The position numbers and the translations under genes were made by a program. Positions 47,804 to 54,757 of a DNA stretch of 64,000 nt are shown piece after piece (position 1 is the first letter of the stretch; each line of letters opens with the position of its first letter). The stretch spans positions 92,306-156,305 of the forward strand of contig JAJPHD010000001.1 of NCBI GenBank assembly GCA_021325455.1, read 5' to 3'. Under the pieces are notes generated by a model. That model saw only the letters and a program-made list of their open reading frames with translations, was not told the origin of the DNA and ran no database searches. This DNA comes from Actinomycetota bacterium (GTDB lineage Bacteria > Actinomycetota > Acidimicrobiia > Acidimicrobiales > JAJPHD01).

Positions 47804-48598
47804 CTAGAGCTTGGCTACCTGGCTGAACTCGAGCTCCACCGGCGTCTCGCGGCCGAAGATGTTGACGAGCACCTTGACCTTGAGCTGGTCCTCGTTGATC
47901 TCCGAGATCTGGCCGGAGAAGTCGGCGAACGGGCCCTCCTTGACCCGCACGGTCTCCCCCACCTCGTACTCGAGCCGGGGCCTGGTCCGGGCGGGCTTGT
48001 CCTGGCCGTCGGTACGGACCTGGAGGATGCTCTCCACCTCCCGGCGCGACAGGGGGGTGGGCTTGGTGCCGGGGCCCACGAACCCGGTGACCCCAGGGGT
48101 CTGGCGGATGACCGACCAGGACTCGTCATCCATCTCGCAGCGGGTCAGCAGGTAGCCGGGGAAGACCTTCTTGGACACCACGACCTTGCGCCCACCCTTG
48201 AACTCGACCACATCCTCCATGGGTATGACCACCTCGTAGATGCGGTCCTCCATGTTCATGGAGTTGATACGGCTCTCGAGGTTGGACTTCACCTTGTTCT
48301 CGTAGCCGGCGTAGGTGTGGACCACGTACCACTGCCCGGGACGGTCATAGGGGCTCTCGACCGCAGGGGATTCCTCCACCAGCTCCTCGAGGTCGTCCCT
48401 GTCGCCGGCCTCTGACAATGGCTCTTGCAGGGGCTCGGTGGTGACAAGGCCCGACTCGCCGGCGCCGGGGGGGTCCGCCGGGACAGGCTCGACCTCAGCG
48501 GCGTCGAGGCCCGGGGCGCCGGCGACCTCCTCGGCAGGGCCCTCTCCGGGGAGGTCGGGACCCTCGGGTGATGGGAACGGGGTGAATTCGTCAGTCAT
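47804..48598 (-). CDS. nusG: Transcription antitermination factor NusG
   Basis: NusG couples RNA polymerase to elongation and to the ribosome (through S10) or Rho. Residues 1-85 are an acidic extension, as is usual in actinobacteria. The NGN domain starts near 88 ([20 protein letters not shown]), with [12 protein letters not shown] and TPGVTGFVG following. The KOW domain is [20 protein letters not shown] near 215. Total 264 residues. It overlaps secE by four bases. Confidence 0.97.
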   Translation of the reverse strand: MTDEFTPFPSPEGPDLPGEGPAEEVAGAPGLDAAEVEPVPADPPGAGESGLVTTEPLQEPLSEAGDRDDLEELVEESPAVESPYDRPGQWYVVHTYAGYENKVKSNLESRINSMNMEDRIYEVVIPMEDVVEFKGGRKVVVSKKVFPGYLLTRCEMDDESWSVIRQTPGVTGFVGPGTKPTPLSRREVESILQVRTDGQDKPARTRPRLEYEVGETVRVKEGPFADFSGQISEINEDQLKVKVLVNIFGRETPVELEFSQVAKL

Positions 48599-48912
48599 GG
48601 CTGTAGGAGGAAGGAGACGCCCTTGGCAAAGGCCAGGTTGAGGGCGAAGATCAAGGCCACGATAACGACCAGGGTCGTCAGGACCACCAGCGAGTAGTTG
48701 ACCACCTCGGGGCGGCTCGGCCAGGCCACCTTGCGCATCTCGGCCTCGACCTCACGCAGGAACTGCGCCGGGGTGGTGCGGGCCCGGGGCCGGGCCCGGC
48801 GATAGAGGTCCTCGTCGTAGCCCTCGCTGACGCGGCCCAACTGGGCCGGGTCCTCGATCTGGACCTCGGCCTGATCCTGGTGGGGCCTCATGTGGTTGAG
48901 TTGGCGGCTCAC
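48595..48912 (-). CDS. secE: Preprotein translocase subunit SecE
   Basis: Small Sec subunit that clamps SecY. The 105 residues end with the family segment [20 protein letters not shown] followed by one membrane helix ([20 protein letters not shown]). The N-terminal 60 residues are polar and not conserved. It lies 33 bp after tRNA-Trp and overlaps nusG, the common actinobacterial order. Confidence 0.95.
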   Translation of the reverse strand: MSRQLNHMRPHQDQAEVQIEDPAQLGRVSEGYDEDLYRRARPRARTTPAQFLREVEAEMRKVAWPSRPEVVNYSLVVLTTLVVIVALIFALNLAFAKGVSFLLQP

Positions 48913-48945
48913 ACGCGTACCTCGTCGGCCGGACCTTGACCCAGC

Positions 48946-49017
48946 AGGGCAGGAGGGACTCGAACCCCCAACCGCCGGTTTTGGAGACCGGTGCTCTGCC
49001 AGTTGAGCTACTGCCCT
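48946..49017 (-). tRNA. tRNA-Trp (CCA)
   Basis: The minus strand folds into a complete 72-base cloverleaf: acceptor AGGGCAG with CTGCCCT, D-arm GCTC/GAGC, anticodon arm CCGGT-CTCCAAA-ACCGG with anticodon CCA, and T-arm GGGGG-TTCGAGT-CCCTC (one non-canonical pair). No CCA tail is encoded. It lies just upstream of secE and is probably co-transcribed. Confidence 0.97.
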
Positions 49018-49033
49018 TCGGGGGCAGTTAGGC

Positions 49034-49042
49034 AGGATAGCA
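49034..49042 (-). promoter_or_regulatory. Extended -10 promoter of tRNA-Trp-secE
   Basis: Minus-strand TGCTATCCT is an extended -10 element (TGn before TATCCT). No -35 match is present at 16-18 bp. Start would be about nine bases before the tRNA. The 49018-49114 stretch holds nothing else recognisable beyond GC-rich repeats. Confidence 0.45.
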
Positions 49043-49114
49043 CCGGGCCCGGGGTGGACCGCCCCGGGCGGCGGGGGCCCCCGTCCTGCCGCCCGGGAGC
49101 GGAGGAGGCGCTCC

Positions 49115-49486
49115 TCAGCTGGCCAGCGGCAGCTTGCCGCCCCGGCCCCGCGTGGCCAGGATGACGGCCGCCCCCGCCGCCCCGGCAGCGCCGGCGGCCA
49201 CGGCCAGCCCGGCCAGGTAGGCCAGCTTCCTGCCCGCCAGGGCGGAGCGCATGGCTCCCCGCTCGGCGGCGTCCGACAGCTGGGCCAGGACCTCGACCAG
49301 CAAGCCGGGCGGGGGGTCCAGGGACTGGGCCCGGAGCTGGTGGAGGACCCTCAGCAGCTTGCGGTACTGAGCGAGCTCGGCCTGGCAGCGCAGGCAGGTC
49401 TCGACGTGGCTCACGACCTCGGCATTGGCCTGGTCCACCCCGTCCATGATCCCGGGAAGCAGCTCGCTCACCTCCTCACACCGCAT
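49115..49486 (-). CDS. Zinc-binding anti-sigma factor with one membrane helix
   Basis: A 123-residue partner of the sigma factor. The N-terminal part has the ZAS signature HVETCLRC (His27, Cys31, Cys34, with Cys3 as the likely fourth ligand). A Gly/Ala-rich membrane helix lies near residues 88-110, followed by a short basic tail. Such proteins bind and silence an ECF sigma factor until a redox or envelope signal releases it. It overlaps the sigma gene by 11 bases and is co-translated with it. The signal is unknown. Confidence 0.85.
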   Translation of the reverse strand: MRCEEVSELLPGIMDGVDQANAEVVSHVETCLRCQAELAQYRKLLRVLHQLRAQSLDPPPGLLVEVLAQLSDAAERGAMRSALAGRKLAYLAGLAVAAGAAGAAGAAVILATRGRGGKLPLAS

Positions 49487-50099
49487 CGGCCTGCTCCAGC
49501 TGGTGACGCTCCTCCCTGGTGGGGAACAGGCGCTCCCGCAGCTTCTTGCGGGCCCGGTGGAGGCGAACCTTGGCCGCCGCCTCGCTGATGCCCAGCTCAG
49601 CGGCGATGGCCTCGTGGGGAAGGTCGTAGATGTCCCGCAGGACCACTACCACCCGCAGCCGGTCCGGTAGGGCGGCCAGGGCCGCCGTCACCCGGTCCCG
49701 CTCGGCGGCCGCATCGGCCATGGCTTCGGGGTCCACGGCCGGGCGCAGGTCGGCAAGGGGAACTTCCTCGGAGAGCTCCTCGTGGCGGCTCCGGCCCCTC
49801 CTGGCCAGATGCGTGGAAGCGCAGTTGGCCGTGATCCGGTAGAGCCAGGTGGTGAAGGCAGCGTCCCCCCGGAAGCGCCTGAGCGCCCGGTAGGCCCTCA
49901 GGTAGGTGTCCTGGAGTACGTCGCTGGCGTCCTCCTCGTTCCCGGTGAGGCGGTAGGCCAGGGCATAGGTGTCAGCGTGGGTGGCGCGCACCAGCCTCTC
50001 GAAGGCCTCCTGGTCACCGGCCTTAGCCCGAGCCACCAGCTCCGCTACGGTGCTGCCCATCAACGGATCAGACAACGATCCGTCACCATTGGTTACCAT
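49476..50099 (-). CDS. ECF sigma factor, sigma-70 family
   Basis: A 207-residue ECF-type sigma factor. Region 2 (about residues 28-95) has AFERLVRATHADTYALAYRL, DVLQDTYLRAYRALRRFRGD and TWLYRITANCA. Region 4 (about 135-190) has LPDRLRVVVVLRDIYDLPHE and AIAAELGISEAAAKVRLHRA, the helix-turn-helix for -35 recognition. There is no region 1 or 3. ATG 50099 gives a 13-residue polar leader; ATG 50060 is an alternative start. It is followed by an overlapping zinc anti-sigma gene, so it probably answers a stress signal. The regulon is unknown. Confidence 0.92.
   Translation of the reverse strand: MVTNGDGSLSDPLMGSTVAELVARAKAGDQEAFERLVRATHADTYALAYRLTGNEEDASDVLQDTYLRAYRALRRFRGDAAFTTWLYRITANCASTHLARRGRSRHEELSEEVPLADLRPAVDPEAMADAAAERDRVTAALAALPDRLRVVVVLRDIYDLPHEAIAAELGISEAAAKVRLHRARKKLRERLFPTREERHQLEQADAV
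50063..50083. repeat. Inverted repeat at the 5' end of the sigma gene
   Basis: ACGGATC (50063-50069) and GATCCGT (50077-50083) form a perfect 7-bp dyad with a 7-base loop. With the upstream start (50099) it is within codons 6-12. With the ATG at 50060 it would lie just before the start and could be an operator or translation-blocking hairpin. Confidence 0.4.
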
Positions 50100-50162
50100 C
50101 TGTTGCCACCCATGGAGGCCAAGGGGGGTGGGGGTCGGCTGGGGAGGCCGGGACCCGAGCCT

Positions 50163-50327
50163 TCAGCGGGTCTCCCGGTGAAGGGTGTGCTGGCGGTCCC
50201 AGCGGCAGTACTTCTTCATCTCGATCCGCTCGCGGTCGTTCTGGCGGTTCTTCATGGTGATGTAGTTGCGCCGCTTGCAGACATCGCAGGCCAGGGTCAC
50301 CTTGACCCGCTTCTCGTTCTTGGGCAT
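50163..50327 (-). CDS. rpmG: 50S ribosomal protein L33
   Basis: L33 of the large subunit, 54 residues. It begins [20 protein letters not shown], then [11 protein letters not shown], and ends [17 protein letters not shown]. Of the usual two CxxC pairs the first (CDVC) is intact. The second is C-R-W-D, so one zinc ligand is an aspartate. It is too short to appear as a long frame but matches the family throughout. It sits beside tRNA-Met, as in other actinobacteria. A second L33 may exist elsewhere in the genome. Confidence 0.93.
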   Translation of the reverse strand: MPKNEKRVKVTLACDVCKRRNYITMKNRQNDRERIEMKKYCRWDRQHTLHRETR

Positions 50328-50398
50328 CTCGTCTCCCGGGTACTGGTCGGCCCCCGTCCGGGGCGGCCGCGCCTCTCCTGGCAGAGGCCACGAGCCGT

Positions 50399-50471
50399 AG
50401 CGGCGGTCGGACTCGAACCGACGACCCCACGATTATGAGCCGTGTGCTCTAACCAACTGAGCTACGCCGCC
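50399..50471 (-). tRNA. tRNA-Met (CAT), elongator type
   Basis: A 73-base cloverleaf: acceptor GGCGGCG with CGCCGCT (G-U at the end), D-arm GCTC/GAGC, anticodon arm CACGG-CTCATAA-TCGTG with CAT, and T-arm GTCGG-TTCGAGT-CCGAC. The paired 1-72 position and lack of three G-C pairs in the anticodon stem make it an elongator, not the initiator. No CCA encoded. A minus-strand TAGGGT upstream may be its -10. Confidence 0.97.
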
Positions 50472-50523
50472 ATGTCCACTCCACCCTACCGGGCATCGGG
50501 GGATGCGCAGCGGTCGCTCCCCG

Positions 50524-50596
50524 AGCCCCCTGTCGGAATCGAACCGACGACACCAGCCTTACCATGGCTGTGCTCTGCCGACTGAGCTAAGGGGGC
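50524..50596 (-). tRNA. tRNA-Thr (GGT)
   Basis: A 73-base cloverleaf: acceptor GCCCCCT with AGGGGGC, D-arm GCTC/GAGC, anticodon arm CAGCC-ATGGTAA-GGCTG with GGT, and T-arm GTCGG-TTCGATT-CCGAC. No CCA encoded. It is 53 bp from tRNA-Met. Confidence 0.97.
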
Positions 50597-50675
50597 GACA
50601 TTCCAGCTCCGGCCTCGGCGCTCCGGTGCGGTCATGTTACCAGCCCCTCCATCCCACCCCCGGGGCTGGCGTGCG

Positions 50676-50758
50676 TGGGCCGGAGAGGATTCGAACCTCT
50701 GTAGGCGATAGCCGGCAGATTTACAGTCTGCTCCCTTTGTCCGCTCGGGCACCGACCC
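50676..50758 (-). tRNA. tRNA-Tyr (GTA)
   Basis: An 83-base class II tRNA with a long variable arm. Acceptor GGGTCGG pairs with CCGGCCC (one T-G pair), the anticodon arm is CAGAC-TGTAAAT-CTG with GTA, and the T-arm is AGAGG-TTCGAAT-CCTCT. No CCA encoded. It is transcribed away from yajQ. Confidence 0.96.
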
Positions 50759-50770
50759 TCGAGGTGAAGA

Positions 50771-50780
50771 ACGATAGCGT
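50771..50780. promoter_or_regulatory. Overlapping divergent -10 boxes of tRNA-Tyr and yajQ
   Basis: The ten bases ACGATAGCGT contain minus-strand TATCGT (50771-50776), 12 bp before tRNA-Tyr, and plus-strand TAGCGT (50775-50780), eight bp before the yajQ ATG. The boxes share two bases, so one site could serve both directions. No -35 element is evident on either side. Confidence 0.45.
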
Positions 50781-50788
50781 CTGTCCCC

Positions 50789-51277
50789 ATGCCTACCTTC
50801 GACGTGGTCTCCGAGGTCGACCTCCAGGAGGTTCGCAATGCCGTTGACCAGGCCAACCGGGAGGCAACGACCCGCTTCGACTTCAAGGGCACGGACAGCT
50901 CCATCGAGCTCTCCGGGAACCAGCTGACCCTGCACACCTCGTCCGAGGAGCGCCTGCGGGCCCTCACCCAGGTGCTCGAGGAGAAGCTGGTGAAGCGCAA
51001 GGTGTCCCTCAAGGCCCTCGAGCCGGGCAAGGTCGAGGAGGCGGCCAAGGGCCGGGTGCGCCAGGCCATCTCCATCCAGGCCGGCATCTCCGCCGACCGG
51101 GCCCGCCAGCTCAACCGCTTCATCAAGGACCTGGGGCGCAAGGGCATCTCCTCCCAGGCCCAGGGCGACCAGCTCCGGGTGAGCGGCAAGAAGAAGGACG
51201 ACCTGCAGGCCGTCATCGCCGCCCTGCGGGCCGAGGACTTCGGCATCCCCCTCCAGTTCACGAACTTCAGGGACTGA
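50789..51277 (+). CDS. YajQ-family nucleotide-binding protein
   Basis: A 162-residue YajQ/DUF520 protein: FDVVSEVDLQEVRNAVDQAN at the start, TRFDFKGTDSSIEL, GISADRARQLNRFIKDLGRK and VSGKKKDDLQAVIAALR, ending FGIPLQFTNFRD. Two RNP-like half-domains make up the fold. Some members bind cyclic di-GMP and act through transcription factors; in others the role is unclear. The length is normal. It is the only plus-strand gene between the ribosomal and nuo regions, probably leaderless, and converges on nuoN with a 44-bp gap. Confidence 0.93.
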   Translation: MPTFDVVSEVDLQEVRNAVDQANREATTRFDFKGTDSSIELSGNQLTLHTSSEERLRALTQVLEEKLVKRKVSLKALEPGKVEEAAKGRVRQAISIQAGISADRARQLNRFIKDLGRKGISSQAQGDQLRVSGKKKDDLQAVIAALRAEDFGIPLQFTNFRD

Positions 51278-51321
51278 GGCTCACCCGGTCGCTGCGGAAC
51301 GCTCGCCGCCCGGGAGGCGGA

Positions 51322-53097
51322 TCAGAAGACCAGGCTGGCGTGGTGGGCGAAGTTCACGACCAGGGCGGGGAAGAACCCGAACCCCACCGTGAAGGCGACG
51401 GTCACCACCAGGACCAGGGCCACGGCCAGCGGCACCCGGGGGGCCCGCTCCTCGTCCGGCCCGGGCCGCCCCCCCGGGCCACCACCTGCTGCTCCTTGGC
51501 TCCCCTCCCGGGCGAGGGGGGCCGCCTCCCCTCCGGGTGCCGGGGGGCCGACGGGGGGTCCGCCCGCCCCCACGGCGGCCAGGGTCCCTGCCGGCACCCG
51601 GGCCTCGGCCCCGTTGCGGCCGCCCCCATCCGTGGGAACGGCTCCCCGCCGCCCGCCCCGGCCGAAGGGCACCGAGCTCACGGCCAGCTGGAGCCTCCCG
51701 GCACCAGCGGGCACCCGGGGGGTGTACATGACCACCACGACCCGGAGGTAGAAGAAGGCCGCCACCACCGCCGAGACCATGGCGATGAAGCCAAGGGCAT
51801 AGCGGTGCTGCTGGATCACGGCCCCGATCACGTAGAGCTTGCCGAGGAACCCCGTCGTGAACGGCACGCCGGCCTGGGCCATCAGGAGCACGGCCAGGGA
51901 CAGGGCCAGGGCGGGCCGGCGCCGGGCCAGGCCCCGGTAGCTCTCGATGTGGTGGTTGCCGTCGCCCCGGCCGCCGATCACCGTGATGACGGCGAAGGTG
52001 CCGATGATCATCAGGGCGTAGGTGAACAGGTAGTAGAGGGAGCCGGCGATGCCCGTGGCCGTGGCGGCGTACAGCCCGACCAGCACGAAGCCGGCATGGC
52101 TGATGGAGGAGTAGGCCATCATCCTCTTTATGTCGGTCTGGACGACGGCCAGCACGGCCCCCACGACCAGGGTGAGGACGGCCAGCAGCCAGATGGCCGG
52201 CTGCCAGTCGGCCCGCAAGGTGGAGAAGGTGGAGAAGAACACCCGCAGGAAGGCGGCGAAGCCGCCGGCCTTGGCCACCGCCGCCATGAACCCGGTGGCG
52301 GGCGAGGGGGCGCCCTGGTAGACGTCGGGCGTCCAGGTGTGGAAGGGGACCGCTGCCACCTTGAAGCTGAAGCCCACGAAGAGGAGGGCCAGGCCGGCCA
52401 GGAGGAGGCCGTCGGTGGTGACCACGTTGCTGGCGAGGAAGGCGGCGATGTGGGCCAGGTTCGTGGTCCCGGTGGCCCCGTAGGTGAGGGCCACCCCGTA
52501 GACGAAGATGGCGGAGGAGAAGGCGCCCAGGATGAAGTACTTCATGGCCGCCTCTCCCGACTCGCTGCGGCGGGAGTTGAGGCCGGCCAGGATGTAGAGG
52601 GGGATGGAGAGGATCTCCAGGCCGAGGAAGACCACTATCAGGTCGTTGGCGGCGGCCATGAACATGGCCCCCGACCCCGAGAGCATGGCCAGGATGTAGA
52701 ACTCCGGTCCCGCCATGCCTTCCCGGTCCAGCCAGGCTGCCGCCACCAGGGACCCCAGGGCCACCGAGGCCTCCACCAGGGTGAAGAAGAGGAGGCTGAA
52801 GCCGTCGACGGAGATGGACCCCGACAGCGTCGTGTAGCCCCCGTGCGCCATGACCTGTGGCCAGAGGACCACCCAGGTCCAGCCCATGGCGGCCAGGCTT
52901 CCCGCCACCGAGCAAGCGGCCCAGAAGTAGGTGGACACCCTCGTCCCCACCAGGGAGGCCAGGGCCAGCACGACGATGGCCCCTCCGGCGAGAAGGATCT
53001 CCGGCATGGCCGGCGAGTAGGGGGCGTGAGGAAGGACCAGCTGGGGCAGGCTGGGGGTGCCCGCCTGGCTGAGCAGGGCGGCGAGCGGCCCGGTCAC
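51322..53097 (-). CDS. nuoN: NADH-quinone oxidoreductase subunit N with hydrophilic insertion
   Basis: A Mrp-antiporter-type membrane subunit of complex I. The family blocks are clear (LYILAGLNSRRSESGEAAMK, YFILGAFSSAIFVYGVAL, PFHTWTPDVYQGAPSPATGF, YSSISHAGFVLVGLYA). There are about 14 membrane helices. Between about residues 478 and 560, before the last helix, lies a Gly/Pro/Arg-rich hydrophilic stretch not found in standard NuoN, making 591 residues against about 480-550. Last gene of the operon, 43 bp after nuoM. Confidence 0.95.
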   Translation of the reverse strand: MTGPLAALLSQAGTPSLPQLVLPHAPYSPAMPEILLAGGAIVVLALASLVGTRVSTYFWAACSVAGSLAAMGWTWVVLWPQVMAHGGYTTLSGSISVDGFSLLFFTLVEASVALGSLVAAAWLDREGMAGPEFYILAMLSGSGAMFMAAANDLIVVFLGLEILSIPLYILAGLNSRRSESGEAAMKYFILGAFSSAIFVYGVALTYGATGTTNLAHIAAFLASNVVTTDGLLLAGLALLFVGFSFKVAAVPFHTWTPDVYQGAPSPATGFMAAVAKAGGFAAFLRVFFSTFSTLRADWQPAIWLLAVLTLVVGAVLAVVQTDIKRMMAYSSISHAGFVLVGLYAATATGIAGSLYYLFTYALMIIGTFAVITVIGGRGDGNHHIESYRGLARRRPALALSLAVLLMAQAGVPFTTGFLGKLYVIGAVIQQHRYALGFIAMVSAVVAAFFYLRVVVVMYTPRVPAGAGRLQLAVSSVPFGRGGRRGAVPTDGGGRNGAEARVPAGTLAAVGAGGPPVGPPAPGGEAAPLAREGSQGAAGGGPGGRPGPDEERAPRVPLAVALVLVVTVAFTVGFGFFPALVVNFAHHASLVF

Positions 53098-53140
53098 CGC
53101 CGGCCTCCTGTGACGGGCCGGCCAGCCGGCACGGGGAGCC

Positions 53141-54754
53141 TCATCTCGGCTGTCCTTCCCCGGTGGCCCCGACCGCCGAGGCCCGGCCCCGGCTCACCGC
53201 CGGCTCGACGTAGTGGCTCCCCTTCTCGACATGGTGGATCAGGGCGTCCACCGAGGGGGTGATGCGGGCCAGCACGGGCTGAGGGTAGACGCCGAGGAAG
53301 GCCATGACGAGCAGGAGGGGGATCATGATGGCCCGCTCCCCGACGGTGAGGTCCCGGGCCCGGCCCCTCCGGGGCGGCGGGCCCTCGGCGGCGCCGGCCG
53401 GCTGGGCCACCACCCCTCCCGGGCGGTGGTGGAAGGCCTGCTGGAAGGCCCAGAGGAAGTACAGGGCAGCCAGGATGGTGCCAGCCGTCGCCGCCACCGC
53501 CCACCAGCGGTGGCTCACGAAGGTGCCGAGCAGGATGAGGAACTCGCCCACGAAGCCGTTGAGACCGGGCAGGCCGATGGACGCCATCATGGCCACGGTG
53601 AAGGCCCCGGCCAGCCAGGGGGCCACGGCCTGCAGGCCCCTCAGCTCGGTGAGGCGCCACGTGCCCCAGCGCTGGTAGATGAAGCCGATCAGCAGGAACA
53701 GGGCGGCGGTGTACAGGCCGTGGTTGAGCATCTGGATGACACCGCCGGTCGTCCCCTGGGCCGTGAGGGCGAACAGGCCCAGCACGATGAAGCCCATGTG
53801 GGACAGGGACGAGTAGGCGATGAGGCGCTTGAGGTCCCGCTGGCGGCAGGCCACGATCCCCCCGTAGAGGATGCCGATCACGGCCAGGGTGAGCATGAGG
53901 GGGACGAAGTACACGCTGGCCTTGGGGAACAGCTCGAAGTCCCAGCGGATCATCCCGTACGTGCCGAGCTTGGCCATGACCGCGGCCAGGATGATGACTC
54001 CCCCCGTGGGGGTCTGCTCGTAGGCATCGGGCGACCAGGTGTGGAACGGGAACACCGGTGCCTTGACGGCGAAGGCGGCCGTGAAGGCCAGGAACAGCCA
54101 CGTCCCGGCCCCGCCCAGGGCCCCGGCGTTGCGGGACAGGGCCACCAGGCTGAAGCTGACGTGGCCCGTGTGGCCGGCCTCCAGGAAGACGACGGCCAGC
54201 ATGCCCACGAAGAACAGGGACGAGCCGAGGAACGTGTAGAGGAAGAACTTGATGGCCGCATAGCCCCGGCGCTCGAAGCCCCAACCCCCGATTATGAAGT
54301 ACATGGGGACCAGGGTCAGCTCGAAGGAGACGAAGAAGAGGAAGAGGTCCAGGGAGAGGAAGCTGCCCATGCAGGCCGCCTCCAGCAGCAGCATCCAGCC
54401 GACGTACCCCTTGACGTTCTCCCTCTCCCTCGCCCAGATGAGCCCGATGGGGAACAGGGCGGCGGTGAGGAGCACGAGGAACAGCGAGATCCCGTCCACC
54501 CCGAGATGGAAGGAGATGCCGAAGGTGGAGACCCAGGGATAGTCCACCACCATCTGGAACCCCGCCACCCCGGGCCGGAAGAGGATCCCCACCACGATGG
54601 CCAGGCCCAGGGTGGCCACAGCCGTGGCTGACCCGATGGCGCGCACGAGCCGGGATGCGGCCGACGGGGTGAAGGCCACGATGAGGGAGGCCACGGCCGG
54701 CACCATGACCAGGGCCGTGAGCAGGTAGTCGTAATGGGTGCTGGCGGCGCCCAC
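53141..54754 (-). CDS. nuoM: NADH-quinone oxidoreductase subunit M
   Basis: A 537-residue antiporter-like subunit of complex I. Motifs include FHLGVDGISLFLVLLTAALF, SFELTLVPMYFIIGGWGFER, AFAVKAPVFPFHTWSPDAYE and YSSLSHMGFIVLGLFA, with the proton-path Glu and Lys conserved. About 14 helices and a short polar C-terminal tail. It starts four bases after nuoL. Confidence 0.97.
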   Translation of the reverse strand: MGAASTHYDYLLTALVMVPAVASLIVAFTPSAASRLVRAIGSATAVATLGLAIVVGILFRPGVAGFQMVVDYPWVSTFGISFHLGVDGISLFLVLLTAALFPIGLIWARERENVKGYVGWMLLLEAACMGSFLSLDLFLFFVSFELTLVPMYFIIGGWGFERRGYAAIKFFLYTFLGSSLFFVGMLAVVFLEAGHTGHVSFSLVALSRNAGALGGAGTWLFLAFTAAFAVKAPVFPFHTWSPDAYEQTPTGGVIILAAVMAKLGTYGMIRWDFELFPKASVYFVPLMLTLAVIGILYGGIVACRQRDLKRLIAYSSLSHMGFIVLGLFALTAQGTTGGVIQMLNHGLYTAALFLLIGFIYQRWGTWRLTELRGLQAVAPWLAGAFTVAMMASIGLPGLNGFVGEFLILLGTFVSHRWWAVAATAGTILAALYFLWAFQQAFHHRPGGVVAQPAGAAEGPPPRRGRARDLTVGERAIMIPLLLVMAFLGVYPQPVLARITPSVDALIHHVEKGSHYVEPAVSRGRASAVGATGEGQPR

Positions 54755-54757
54755 GGG

